Made by a program: the position numbers and the translations under genes | Notes under the pieces: generated by a model | Seen by the model: only the letters and a program-made list of their open reading frames with translations | What the model was told of the DNA's origin: nothing | Databases searched by the model: none | In this document: piece by piece, positions 11,951 to 24,960 of the stretch | How positions within the stretch are numbered: the first letter of the stretch is position 1 | How the letters are laid out: each line of letters opens with the position of its first letter | Assembly: GCA_023374025.1 (NCBI GenBank) | Contig: SIJG01000058.1 | Location: 862,903-926,902 of the forward strand | DNA from: Heterodera schachtii | Lineage: Eukaryota > Nematoda > Chromadorea > Rhabditida > Heteroderidae | DNA length: 64,000 nucleotides | Direction of reading: 5' to 3'

Positions 11951-12027
11951 ACATCCGCCCTTTCTTTTATGGATCTTATCAACCCCCGCTTTCCGCGTTT
12001 TAACCGCCCAGTCAGCTTCTTCCTTAC

Positions 12028-15000
12028 ATTGACAATAAATATATCACAAAGCTTTATAATGAATTATAAATTTTATAATTTAAATTGTATTAAACATACA
12101 TTTTTATAAATTTCATATCTAAAATAGAAATTTACGAATGTTTTTATAAAATCTTGACAGTTCCCATATGTTATAAAACGAACATGATTATTATTTTAAA
12201 TATTTAAGAGTTTAAAAGACTTTATTTATTTATTGAAATTATTTGTTACATTTTTAAAGTTCTGGCGATAGAGAAATTATTTTTCTCTTATTTATCTAGT
12301 ATTAGTATTTCGAGTATTTTTACATATTAATTACCAATGATATCGATATAATTCTTAATTCTTATAAATAAAATTCAGCGCTTTGCTTTCATTTCGCATT
12401 ATCGTTTTGTTATCTAAAATATTTAATTCCAATTTTTTAATTTTTTTTATATTACATGATAAAGGATTTTTTATTTTGGTTTGTTTTCAATTTTAAATTG
12501 CATGAATTCAAAAACATTAAGCTTGTAATTTTTGGCGCAACAAGTAATAATTTAAAAAACAAATTTTTTAAATTTTAATAAACGAATTTTCTAGATATTT
12601 TTTAATGTCTCTTTTTTTACATTACATAAATTTTGTAATTAGGTCATCTGTAGTTGTAAAAAATTTATTTGACTGATTTTAATAATTAATTTTTATTCTT
12701 TTTTTTAATAAGTGAAATGATCAAACCGAGCAATTCGTCAGGCGACAAAACATTTGAATAAACGGGAAAATACCTTGGCGAAATGCAAATTAATATTTAT
12801 TATTTAAATTTAATTATTAATATAACATTAAGCAATTTATTATAAAATTTATATAAGCGTGGGCTTGATCCCTTTTTCATCCGGAATGGATTTTTCAAAG
12901 AACAAAAATTTTATATTTAAGAATAATTATTTAAAATATTATTTGAAAATAATTTCAATTAGTTATTTTTTGTTTTAAATTAATAATATTTTCCTGATCT
13001 AATGCAATGAAAAATAACCTTTGCAATTTAAATTTTGATTTTAAAACATGTTATTGTGCAATTCATATAATTTTTTGATGAATTTAATTTTTATTTATTC
13101 ATAAAATAAGAACTTTTGGTTCTAATTTATGTATCCCTCCAAAATTTATACATAGGTTGATTTTTTATCGGATTTCACAAAAGAGAAACGATCTGCATGC
13201 ACTCTTTAACTTAGGATTTTCTTTATTTTAATTTATACATATTATTTAATTGAATTTAATATTTAAATGTAATTATTTTCTCACTTATTTACAAAAGCAA
13301 TCGTTCATTGTTTTGTATAATTTAAAAAGAAAATTCATTTTTAAGAAATTTATATTGAACTTTCAGGTCGTTATAAAATTTGTTATTTATAAGTAAATCG
13401 TTGGGTGATTAATGTTTTAAAGAAAACACTTATTTATTTTTTCAATCATAATATTTTTCTGACTGATTCGAATTATTATTATTAATGTTTTTATTATTTC
13501 TCCTTTTATTGATAAATTTTATTTTATTTTTAAATTATTATGGTTTCATCAATGTCCTGTTAAATAATTCGCGATTAATTTCTCCTTTTCGATTTCGACA
13601 GACAAACTGATCATTCATATTGAAACCTGAGCATGATAATCAGAATTGGAATGGGAAAGAGAATGGGAATTTTTGAAATTTATTTGGTTATTAAATCATG
13701 CTGTATCCAAAAAATGGATTAATTTAATAGGTATAAACTTCAAAATTAGAGAATTTTTGATTTAATTCTTTATAAATAAAGCTGAGTTCCAATAAATAAA
13801 TAAATAAATTTTATTTTGTATATTAATTCAATTTTAAAGTTATGTTATAACTTTTTTAACCAATTATATTTTAGCACTTTTGAGTTTATATCATTGAAAA
13901 AAATGTATTTGGTATAGTTCATTGTGTTTAATTAATAATTTTGTTAAATAATTTTTATTTATTTAAATGAAATAATTTTTACTTTATCTAAAGGAGTAAA
14001 CTATCAATACCTTTTTCATTTATTAATGATTTAATTTCTCGTATCACTTAATTTATGGGGAAATTCTTCATTATTTTTTAAATGAAAAATTTATTAACGT
14101 TTTTTGTTATAACAAAAATACTTCAAATTTTATTATTCTCGGCAAGTTCATCTATACCGTTGTTGTTTTTTACTCGGCTTTAGAAACTAAATATTATTTA
14201 TTTATGAAAGTTATTTAATGAACAATTGAAAGAGAGATGGAATTATTGCTCTCATATATTGTTTTTAATTAAAATAATCTTACTTAACATTAGGTATTGT
14301 GATATTATGAAAATATTAATACGTATAAAATCACATATTAGGTAATCATTTGTTGTTATAATTTGGCTTTTTTATTTAATATTATGTATTTTAGCTATAA
14401 TCATAGTATTATCTAATATTTTTAATTTCTTTGATCGTTTAAATTTTTGTTTATAATTTTCGCTTTATGCTTCGTTCGTTTATTCTCTTCATGAGGTTCA
14501 TAATTGCAAATGGTTATTTTAGGAGTATAAGGTTAATTCAATTTAAATAATTTAGGCATTTTTTATTTAATTTATTTTTATTTTGGTTTTAAAAAGATTA
14601 ATAAGAGAGTTCGCAGTGAAAATAAAATAATTTATTTTTTAGAGTTATTTATTTACATTTTCGTAATTCTTTTCTTGCGCCTACCCATCTGTATTTCTGC
14701 AACGGTAGCCAGTTTCGTTTGAAAATATAGAATAATTTTCCCATATGAACCCTGACCCTTTCAAGGCGCAATGTATTTTCACCGTAAAAATGCTTAATTT
14801 TTTAAGTTTGTTTTATTTTTCTTTTGTTGTTTGTCTTATAGCTTTAACATAAATCAATGTAATTTTAATTAAAAAAACATTTTTATTTCAACCCCTTATT
14901 TTTGAAAATTAATTATTTGGTTTGGGTTGGATTTTTTGATTTTAAGGTTGATATAAAAATATATTTATTATTATCCCTTAAAAACAGTTTGATGTCAAGT

Positions 15001-18000
15001 ATCATGGTCGAATATATAATTTTCAAAATCATCAGTTGACTGGCTGGCATCACAGCTTACCTGTTCTTTTCTCCTTTCCTTTTTAAGATTAGTTCAAAAA
15101 GTACTCAAAATTGGTCAACTTTATTTGTTTTTTATTATGAAATTAATAATTAATAGTAAAAACTATGGTTTTCTTCACTCAGAGAACAAAGTTTATTTAC
15201 TTAATTATAGAAAATAGTTTCTTCCATTTTTGTCTTACATTTGAGTTTTTTGTTTTATTTCATGTCCTTTATTTATTAGAAGTTATGGTATTTAGACATA
15301 TTCATATGTATTTTTTTGGTTATATGTGTTTTTCTTATTTTATACTTGTTTACTTTAATTTCTGTTTATTCTATATTATTATTTTTGTTGTTAAATGATA
15401 GTTTTGGAATTAATTATTATATTATATTATTTCTTGTTCATTAGTTAGCTTCCTCCTTGGTGATTTTCAATTATAATTAATATGCTGTGATTCATCCTTT
15501 TGTTAAATTAAGCTTGAAACTTGTGATATTGATCATTTTGATTTATCAAAAAATATGAAATTTTGTCTTATTCAAATATAAATTGGTTATTTTAAATGTT
15601 TATTAATTTTTTGTGTAAAAAATATTATATTTTACTTTTAATGCGAGTGACGACGCTCGAAGCTGAGCCAAAATGAACAAATTCTGAGCGGAATGTTAGG
15701 CAAAAATTATTATTTTTTATCTTCTGAACGTTTAATTTATCTTTTTCAGTTCGGTATGAAAATCTTTTTCGTGTTGAATCAATTTTTTTCTTTGAAGAAA
15801 TTATATTTTTTATCCTTTTTTAGTTTTTGTTTTTTTATTTCATTAAAAAGTTTATTTAATTATTTTGGCCTTACGAGAAAATGGCCTCCATTTTCTGGTT
15901 CAATTTTGGATGATGGCGAATTTCTTCATTTTCTCCTTAGTCAATAAATAACAATTGTTAGAAAAAAATAAATGTTTAAATTTAAGTTCTATTATTCTTA
16001 TTATTAAATCATCTCTAGTTTAGAAAATTTAACTAATAAAATTTTTTATCTTCGTATTTCTTTTAGTTGTACGATTGCCATCAATAGGAAAACTTTTTTT
16101 AAATGAGTATTTTTATGTGACTAGTTTATTTTCGCTTTATTTATTGTAATAAATTTTTTTGTTTTATTTGATTTTTCGAAATTAAAGATGAAAAAAAAAT
16201 TTCTTCCAGAAATTTATGAAATTTTCAATTTTTCAGAAAAAATTAACATTCCATTCTGAAAAAAAGTTTTTATAAATTAAAAAACTAGAATAATCCGCAA
16301 TTTTTTGCAGTAGAAGAGATATTTTATTTTATATTTTTGAAATTTGTTTATTGCATTTTTATTTTTTGTTAATGGTCGTTATGTAAATCCTGCAAAAAGA
16401 ATTTTCATTCATTTTTTAAAATTTCATTTTTATTTTTTCTTTTACCTATTTTTGATAAGGAAAAAAGTTCAAATTAATTCATGGTAAACCCGGCGGGCCA
16501 AAATTATTTAGTATTTTCCAAAAAAAAAAAAGTTTATTTTATTTTTATTGTTTTTAATTTTTTGAATTAACTCCGAAGATATTTATCTTGATTCTTAATA
16601 ATGAAGTTAGATTTTTAATTAATTCATTATATTTTATAAAATCCCTCATGCATCTTTTTTCATTTTTGTTAACTTGATTATTTCATCATTCAAGGTTTTT
16701 TTCATTTTGATCTTGTTTTAATATTTTAGAATATAACTATCTTTTGTTGATAAATTTTAAAAATCTTTTTATATCTATTTAAATACTTTATTTATTAAAA
16801 TGGATAAGAAATAAATGATTTTGTTATTTATTCAATTCTTATGGGAAACATTAGTTAGTTGATCCATTTCAGCGCAAAGTGATTACAATGGCTCTGATCA
16901 TTTATCTTCTAGAATCAAAACTAAAATGTCAACCAACCTTAATAAAATTTTGTTTAGAAATAAGTTTTTTTCTTTATTATTTTTCTTTATATTTTTTATG
17001 TAATTGTATTACATTTGTTTTCGTATTTTCAATGTCCAACTTTTAAAAATTAGGTTGTGATGATTGTCCATAATTTTTCAGACTCAAAATACATATTTTA
17101 ATTTTTTTCAGTGTTTTAAATTGATTTATTTACTTATAATATAATTATTCTTTTGTTTAGTGTCAAACATTTTGATTGACTTTTAGTTTTGTTCATGTGA
17201 ACACAAAGGCAAAGTTTTTAGTTCCCACATGCATCAAGTCCATAGGGAATACCGTGCTAAACCTTAAATGAATTGCTCGGGAATAAATAATTTTTTAATA
17301 TTTTATTTTTATAGTATTTTATTTTAAATGTTGCAGTTTATTTTACATTTTTGTTTCCACTTTTTATCTTTTAGTTTTACTTTTTAAATAAACCTTTAAA
17401 AATTATTGAATACTTTTTTATGTAAATTTTATTTATTTAATTAATTATTTTTCATTTCAAAATCTTTATTTGTAAAATTGATTATTGGTTTTGTTTATAA
17501 TTAAAAATATTTAATAAATTTGAAAAATTATTATAGTCTTCAATTTTCTCTCCAAGAGATCTGGTGGATAAGTTAAATTAAGTTTAAAAACTCCATCTCA
17601 ATATTTTGAATTCAAAATTCGATTGTATGAATTTCTGAACATATTTCAATTAAAAGATTTTTAAATTGATTATATAATAATATCCTAAGTGAATTTCCTT
17701 TAATCTTTATCTTTTATATATATTTTTTATTATCTTTGAACTTTTGAAAACTAAATAAATAAGAAAATAAACCAAAAATTATTTTAAAATTAATTAGATT
17801 TTGGCTGTTTTGGTGTTTTAAATAAAAAAAAACAGAAAACATTATTTATGCCATTATTTTTTAATCATTGGATATTACTTTTATATTTTTCTTATTTCGA
17901 AAAAAAGAATGTTTAATATTTTCATTCATAATTATTTATTTTGTTTTTTTTTGGTTGTTTATTTTAATAAATATTTTATCCGACTTTAATTTAATTATTA

Positions 18001-19811
18001 AATTAAACGTTTCGATTAATAAAATAATAAAATATGAAAAAAACGTTTCGAATACTTAATAAAAATAATAAAATATGAAAAGAATCCATTATAATTATTT
18101 TCACATTTTTAAAAAATTTATTATTTCCTAATTTATTTAAATAAATTTATTTATTATGGTTTTTCATTTTATTAATCTTTCTGTATAATAATTTTCTCAT
18201 GTGATTAGTCTCCTGTTATATTAAAATGTTAATGATTGATTAAAATTCTTCCATGTCTATAGTCCATGGCTTTTGACTTATCCCCTTGAACCAATTATTG
18301 ATTTTTTATCATTTAAAATTCAAGTCCAGAAGAAATTATGCAAAAATATAAATATTTTTTATTAAAGGTGGTTTGCTCTTTTATTTATTGTTTTATTAAA
18401 TTAATTTAAAAGCACACATTTTCAAACGGTAAAAACTTCCTCTGTGTGATGGTTTTGTCCATGTCAATTTTAGTAGTTTTTATTGAGCGCCTCATTTGAC
18501 TTTACAATTCTATTAATTTATTTATTTTAAAGCAATTTGAACTTGGATTTTGTCTATTTTCTTTTTTTCCAATTGAAATTGATAAGGTATTAATTTATTT
18601 TTGGTAATACAATTAATATTAATAATTTTTTAAGTTTGTGTGTTATTTCTCAAAACATATTGCGTACCATTTTGTTGCTTGTTGGCTTAAAATTGACATT
18701 TAAAAAATTAATAAGTTAATGATAGAGTTATTTATTGAAAATGAATAAATTAAATTTTGGAAACACGTTAACTAAAAAATTTTTGGTTGTACGACTAGTT
18801 TTTACACATCTATGTTTTATTAATTATAGAAATGATAAACAAAATTTTTAATTTATTTTAAATTTCTATGTTTTAATTTGACTATTTTGTTATTTTGGGT
18901 TTTTTAATTATTTTAATTAAATATTGTAGTTGTAATACCAATTGGTTGTTGTATTATTAATCTTTCTTGTTACACTATCATTATTTCGAAGTATATTCAA
19001 TCATGCCAAAATGAATTATTAATTTTCTTTTTATTTGATATATATTATTTCAATAATTATTTATATATTTATTTACTCATTATTTTAAAGTTTTTATTTG
19101 TTTATTTATTTAATTAATATTACTTGGGGTCGGAGCTATTACATGATCGTAAATTCCATGTGAAAGTGAATTACGATTGTTTTAAAAAACTTGCTTAGTA
19201 AATTATTTACTGGTATTTTATTTTTTATATGTATTATTTCATTTATTGGTTCATGTATTTAAAATACTAAATAAGTAAAGGCACAGTAAATTCATTTGAA
19301 AGTAAAATAAAATAGAAAATATAAACAAAAAATGTATCATAATATTAAAAAAAAAATTCTGAAAATTCCGACTTTTTTTCAAAAATTTCGGAAAACATAC
19401 ATCGGAAACAACCCAAAATACTGTTTAAGTGATAAGTGATAAAAATTCTTTGACAAATAAAAAGATAAATGATCTTTTGACTGAACTAATTTGTAAGCTC
19501 AGTTTTGATAGAATTTAGGCGATTGATTGTTGGTGAAACTGATTATTTATGAACGGAATCTTTTTATATGTTTTTATTCTTGATTTTAGCTCATAAAAAC
19601 GCAATTTATGTTAATTAGTTTAATGTTTTTTGTTTTCTACTTATTTTCGTTGTTTGAATATTTTTTTCAATAAAATTAATAATTTCTGTCACTTAGCTTG
19701 ACCTTGGGTAACTCAAACATTAAATATTTTTTTATAGTAAAAAGAAAATATTTTATAAAATTTCAACTTTCTATAGTCGTCTAGGGGGTCGAATCTTTTC
19801 ATTAAGTCCCA
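12028..19811. other. T-rich noncoding DNA with isolated islands
   Basis: Low-complexity T-rich sequence. Islands of ordinary composition lie near 12720-12785, 13575-13670, 14670-14790, 15000-15070, 15640-15700, 16860-16930, 17210-17270, 18240-18300 and 19130-19190. Frames such as 15165-15398 and 15693-15947 are dominated by Phe, Ile, Leu and Tyr and look like composition artefacts. No RNA gene, long repeat or transposon end was recognised. Confidence 0.5.
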
Positions 19812-19830
19812 CCCCCCCCCCCCCCCCCCC
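19812..19830 (+). repeat. Poly-C tract, 19 bases
   Basis: An uninterrupted run of 19 C in DNA that is otherwise mostly A and T, followed by GCTTTTCT, the same word that follows the poly-C at 38178. On the minus strand this is a G-tract able to form quadruplexes. C. elegans is known to carry many such tracts, kept stable by the FANCJ-type helicase DOG-1. Confidence 0.95.
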
Positions 19831-20744
19831 GCTTTTCTTTCTTATATGGGTTAGCTTTAAACAAGTAATTAGCTTCTGGATCGGTCTTGATAAAAAAACA
19901 TAGTTGTTTAAATATAATTTAAAAATTTCATAAAAATCGAAGTTTCCAGAAATAAATAAGAAATGAACATAAATATTTTTTTAATCTAATTTTGTCAATT
20001 GTTTACAATACATTGGAATTTTTTAAATATTTTATGTAATTATTTACAATAATTCATTTTCTAATTAAAATAGTTTAACTTTTACCGATTTTATATAAAA
20101 AATTTATGAAATTTAATGTATTTTCTTTTTTTATTTTGATAACAGAACCCGAAGAAAACTTTTAAGTAAATTATTTTATATTACATCATTATTTTATGTT
20201 TTATTCGTCTATTTTTGTTTATGTTCTATGCTGAATAAAAGTTGTTCAGTATATAATTTTTCAAAATATTCATTATTCACATTATTATTTTGTGAAATTG
20301 TTTTATCATTAATCAATAGCATGCGCATATTTTCAAATAAATGATTGTTTATACATAGATAGTAATAATCAAGCAAAAATATTTAGAAAGTTGTACTTTA
20401 ATTGAATATTTGACAATTTGCAATAAAGTTTCGGCAAAAACCCCAAAAAATTCATCCGGCTTTTAGTTGTCATTACAGAAAAATTCATTTTTTAATGTCC
20501 TACGAATTTGTTTTAGTTGTGGACTTTTTTGGAAATTTTTCAAACGGTGCTTCTCCTTTTTGTGACCCGCTGAAATTTCCAAATAAAAAGTCATTTATAG
20601 GGTAATTTGTGCACTTATCAATAACTTAACTAGAATTTTACAAAATACCAAGCTCCGAAAACGAAATGAACTTGAAAGTTTCAGGGGGTCATAAAACATT
20701 TATTGGAAAATTCAATTAGTAAAAACATTAATTAAGAAAACATT

Positions 20745-21060
20745 TGAAATGCAGAGGGAAATGAAAATGGAATTAGTGGGGGGGGGGGGGGGGCATTTGA
20801 TGGAGAAATGAGAAATGCCAATGGTGTGCTGAAGGAATGCCAATGACGCGAAAGAAGGCCCGCGTCATTTTGTGTCGATTGGCTATGGATGCAGCGAGAG
20901 AATGATGAAACTCGGAGAGACCAATGAGCCAAGTGAAAGAGAGGAGAAAGAAAGAGCAAGAGAGAGAAGAGAGACAGAGACAAAGTAAGATAAGAGTAAG
21001 AGGGACATAAAATGAATTAGGTGAAGAGAAAAGAGAGAGAATGAGAGAGAGAGAAAATAA
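20745..21060 (-). repeat. CT-rich island with GA microsatellite, copy 1
   Basis: On the minus strand it begins as a long pyrimidine microsatellite (CTCTCTCTC, TCTGTCTCTC). It continues into ordinary sequence with GACGCGGGCC and GGCATTCCTTCAG, and ends at a poly-C tract (the + strand G16 at 20778-20793). The order of CT tract, GACG and GGCATTCC is shared with islands at 25450-25640 and 42755-43010 on the + strand. An open frame at 20732-20983 (-) is Ser/Leu/Phe-rich and follows from the CT composition. It may be a regulatory island or a dispersed repeat. Confidence 0.5.
20778..20793 (+). repeat. Poly-G tract, 16 bases
   Basis: Sixteen uninterrupted G, preceded by AATTAGT and followed by CATTTGATGG. 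It is the opposite orientation to the poly-C tracts at 19812, 23121 and 38178 and lies in the CT-rich island. Confidence 0.95.
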
Positions 21061-23090
21061 GAGAAAAAATAATTAACAAAGAAAGTGGCACCGAAATAAG
21101 GGTAAAAATAAGTGGCGAAAAATTGATTAAAGAGGCCGAAAATTTTTTGAATTTGTGCTTTTTTCTTAAGTAAATGTACAAAAAGTATAAAACAATATTA
21201 TGCAGTTACAAATTTGGAACATTCCAAATTTATGTGAATGATTAGGACAGCAATTTTTAAATCGGTTTTATTTATTTATTTTTTTTATCACAGATTGTAG
21301 AATTTATGCCTGAGAAAGCTATAAAAATTAAAATTTCCGAGTTTTTTGAATAAATTTTTGAAATTTTGAAGGAATTTTTTCTTTTAGCATAGAAATCAAA
21401 AAGCATATTGTTTTGAGGTCCCAAACTCAAAACTGCTCAAAAAAAAGGTCAGAAATTGGTAGATTAAATAGAATTAGGGGCGCGCTTGAAAAGCAACGTT
21501 TTCTTCAATTCATTGTGCGGTCTTTAGAAATTAAATTGGATGGAAATGCATTTTAAGATGCTGGGCAAAATAACGATAATGATGCTCATTGAGTATTGCT
21601 GCTTGAGACTTAAAATCTGGACTTGAATTTTGTAGTAAATATTACGTGAATGCTCATTTTTAAGAAAAATTCCAAATCTCGGCCGGGGTACCTTCCCTAA
21701 AATAACGCTTGGTATCAGGAAAAAAAATTCTGGTACAATTGTGATTTTTTAACTCAAAATTTGCGAATCGGATTTTAAGCCCTATAACTTTGGAATCATA
21801 TGCGAGCCAAAAAGAACCTTGTTCGGCTAAAAACGCCATATGTACATAATTGCCAAAAAAACCCATAGATATTTGATGAAAATCAAAATCGCCAAATTAT
21901 GTGACAAAAACATTAACAAAACTGCTCAAAAACACGTGAATTGTTTAAAGAAAACATCATTCTGTATCCATTATGTACCAAAAACTACCAAAATCCTAAA
22001 ATATTCATTTATACAGCCAAAATTATGTTTTATGCGCTAATCGAGGGAAAAGAAAACAATTAAAGTGATATTTTGAGTCTTGCGATAACATATGTACTTG
22101 CAAAAAAATTATGTAAACATAAAAATTCGAACATTGGTTTCAATTTGTTTAAATTAATTAAATTAATAAAATTAAGATTCATAGTGTCATTTTATATTTT
22201 TTCCAGTTTCAAACAGCTCAAATTTTTCAATTTTTAGACTTTATAAAGAAAATTTCAGGCAAATAGGGAAAACTTATAAGTTCTTATCAGCAAAGTTAGG
22301 TTAAATATTTGATAAAAACCCAAATTTGGATTTTTGGCCAAAACTAAATACCGTAACTTAGAAAAAAAGGTACGAATTCGATTTCTAATTTTAATTTTTG
22401 GATGTAATTCGTCATCGGAAGAGTCGCAACCGAAAGAATGTTAATTCATTGGTAAATTTGGCGATATATTTATATTTCCTATTTTTGTCAATTTCAAAGA
22501 GCGGTTTGGTGGTTATGAATCGGAGACAAAACGAGCAACATTCCCGTTTAGGTTTATCCATGGCATAAATTAATGCGAACAATGAAATGATGCTTCACAA
22601 AAGTGAATGTGAGAAGAATTGTATGGGGAGGGGGCGATTCTTATTATTTCCTGCCGCCAGTTCCGTACTTTTTTTTGCAAACACAAAAAAGAAAGTGTTT
22701 TACCTACTACTTATAGCATGGAGAAGCCGCGAAAAAAATATGTATACCTTCTAATGGTGGCTTTTGCTAAATTAAATTTATATATATTTTATTAACTTTT
22801 TGCTTTTAATTTGGTCACATGTGTGGTCCAGTGGGCTATTATGCTCTTGATTTCTTTCATAATTTTTGCGTTGGATGAATTCCCCCCTAAGTAGTTTTTT
22901 CTTTTAATTTTTCAAAAATTAACCTTTTGAAAAAGATGGTGTAAGTTGTATTTTTATAATATATAGGTCCAAAATTAGCATCTTTTTCACCCATAAAGCT
23001 TAAAACCCACAATTTCTCTTAAAAAGCAAAATTTTTTTAATTTTTTTGCCTAAATATGTTAACAAAGCGCGCTCGGAATTTCAAAATTTT

Positions 23091-23116
23091 CCCCGACGGC
23101 ACCTATCAGCACCGCG
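23091..23116 (-). repeat. Diverged copy of the GC hairpin
   Basis: On the minus strand CGGTGCT, loop GATA, GGTGCCG. The stem is kept with G-U type wobbles. It immediately precedes a 12-base poly-C tract (23121-23132). It belongs to the same family as 6190-6215. Confidence 0.7.
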
Positions 23117-23120
23117 ATAT

Positions 23121-23132
23121 CCCCCCCCCCCC
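23121..23132 (+). repeat. Poly-C tract, 12 bases
   Basis: Twelve C followed directly by eight A. It sits five bases after the diverged GC hairpin. Confidence 0.95.
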
Positions 23133-24855
23133 AAAAAAAAGTTCTTTAAAAAATGCATCGCAAAAAAGGCGATGTGTAAAGTTAAATAAAGTCGTCGATT
23201 TTTATAGAAAGTTTTAATCAATTTTTAGTAAATACGAAAAAAGTCACGTTTCTCAAAAAACATGATACAGCTTAAAATTTACTCATTTTAGCGAAAAATC
23301 AACCTGAAAAGCGAAATTTTCGCTTTTTTTGCTTATTTTTGACATAAAAAATTTAATCAATATTTTCGACAAAATTTTGATAAAAAAATGTTTTTTTCGA
23401 AAAAAAATTTCCGATTTTGGGGGTCAAAATCCAATTTACTCTGATGGGGGGCCGTTCTAATAGAGATTTTTTGGAAAAATGCCAAAATATGAAAAAATAT
23501 GGATTTTAGTAAGGTACATTTTCATACAAATACCTAAGCGAGATTTTTTCTACTCCTATTTTCAGTATCTCACACAGTAATATTTTTATACTTTTTTTTG
23601 TCAATTGATTTTAAAAAAATTTACGCATGAGACCAAACCATAACTAGCGAAACTCTCGATAGTATTTACCAAAGCAGAATGTAGCATAGCAAACTGCTGC
23701 TAGTAATGTTAATTATTTAAGTATTTATTCATTGTAGAAATAATTTAATTGTTTTATTTTTTAAAATCAATAATAGACAATTTCTTAATTTTTAATAAGC
23801 TTCATTAATTTCCTTTTTTTAAATTCACAGTGAATATTTTTACACGTGTAAGAAGGTTTACGGTGCAACATGAAAATGTTATTTCCAAATATTAGATTTA
23901 CTATAAGTTTTCTATAAAAGCAAAAAAAAAAATTAAAAATTAATTATTACCATAATTAATTTAAATTTTAGAATTGTAAATAAGAATAATATTTATTTAT
24001 GAAAACAATGCTTAGTTAAGAATTTGATAATAAATAAAAATCAAGAAATAAACTGAAACTGGAGAAAAAATCTAAGAAAGCTCGGATCATGATCATTGTA
24101 TTTTTTTAAATTAGAAGCTTAGAATTTCTTTAATAAATGTAATTTCTTCCGCTTCAAATATTGCAAAAAAAATTTGTATTGTTTATTTAAAATTTTGTTT
24201 CTTTAACAATTAAAATGTTAAAAGAAATAAAAAATAATTCATATAAAAATTACTTTTGAATCATGAAATACACTTAATATGATGAAAAATATTTTATTTA
24301 AATTAAATAAAAGAAATGACAATTCTTAAAAATGTAGGGAGATTATAAAATTATTTGCAAAATACAATAATTTCCATTCGTATTAGAGCCCTGAGTATTT
24401 AAAAATGACGGCTTTAAAACGTAGACAAATTAATTAGACGACGATTTTTGAATTCATCAAATAAATTTGCAGTATCAAAGAAAGATGAAAATTACTTCAA
24501 AAAAAGAGCATTAGATAAATTTTTGGTTTATTATAAAAAATATATAAAGAAAAGGAAACCAAAAAATTTATTTTTTATTTATTAATAAAAGCTGGGTTTT
24601 AAAAAATTTGTAAACTTATCCGATTCCGAGATAACACCCAGGGAATTACATTTATAACTTCAAAGCGCAAATTTTTAGAAAATTTGCTATTTTATGCTGA
24701 TTTTTGGAATAAATCTTCACTAATGCCTATTTTAGCCTATCATCACCGCAGGCACAAAAATTCACCTAAAACTAAAATTTTCAAAATTTGACCCATAAAT
24801 TGCCAATTTTCATTGAAAATCTGTTAAAATGGTCAAAATTTCCAATTTTTCCCAT

Positions 24856-24880
24856 GGTGGCGCCTATCGGCACCGCCGGA
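24856..24880 (-). repeat. GC hairpin family member
   Basis: On the minus strand TCCGGCGGTGCC, loop GATA, GGCGCCACC. The loop and inner pairs are kept and the outer pairs partly lost. The surrounding 24600-24960 is more balanced in composition and resembles the interior of the element at 5958-6624, including the nearby phrase TTTTGACC. I could not find its terminal repeats, so it is a fragment. Confidence 0.7.
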
Positions 24881-24960
24881 CCTTTGTTCTCAAAAAGTTT
24901 TTTTGAAAAAAAGGCGCCGTAAAAAAACATTTTTATTGGTTTTTTTCTTTATTTGAAAAA

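Larger units (their letters stand above)
11622..12027. repeat. 252-bp direct duplication carrying a tRNA-like gene
   Basis: Copy 1 is 11622-11873 and copy 2 is 11874-12027. Both begin AATAAGAAATGGGCAAAATG and share the tRNA-like block and the adjoining CATCCGCCCTTTCTTTTATG and ACCGCCCAGTCAGCTTCTTC stretches. Copy 1 has an extra 84 bp at its right end, containing the perfect 12-base palindrome GGGACCGGTCCC (11808-11819). Copy 2 has lost the bases covering the tRNA 3' half. The unit is clearly less AT-rich than its surroundings. It could be a tRNA-derived short interspersed element or a local duplication of a tRNA locus. Confidence 0.9.
1..23650. other. T-rich strand-composition domain
   Basis: Across most of this interval the + strand carries many more T runs than A runs. 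Exceptions are an A-rich patch at about 5200-5720, another near 19260-19500, and the mixed block at 20390-23650. The pattern is visible line by line, but I did not compute a skew value. Possible causes are long transcription on one strand, replication direction, or expansion of T-rich repeat units. The sequence alone does not decide. Confidence 0.6.
20390..23650. other. Mosaic of less AT-rich repeat debris
   Basis: Base composition is visibly more balanced than on either side. It holds a poly-G tract, the CT/GA island (20745-21060), a reverse GC hairpin (23091-23116), a poly-C tract (23121-23132), and stretches reading like fold-back interiors (phrases such as CCTATAACTTTGGAATC and CCGTAACTTAG). 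The open frames at 21660-21866 (-) and 21840-22040 (+) overlap in opposite directions and resemble nothing I know. It ends at the strand-skew switch. I read it as nested old transposon fragments. Confidence 0.5.

Noticed and set aside
11653..12109. Two open frames starting MG, sharing THAPFPWAALPLSYRGTS
   Set aside because: They are the antisense translation of the tRNA-like gene and its copy, a well-known source of false protein calls.
7860..17300. Islands as exons of one large plus-strand gene
   Set aside because: A few follow TTTCAG or similar, but acceptor and donor signals do not flank islands consistently, and TTTCAG is common in T-rich DNA.
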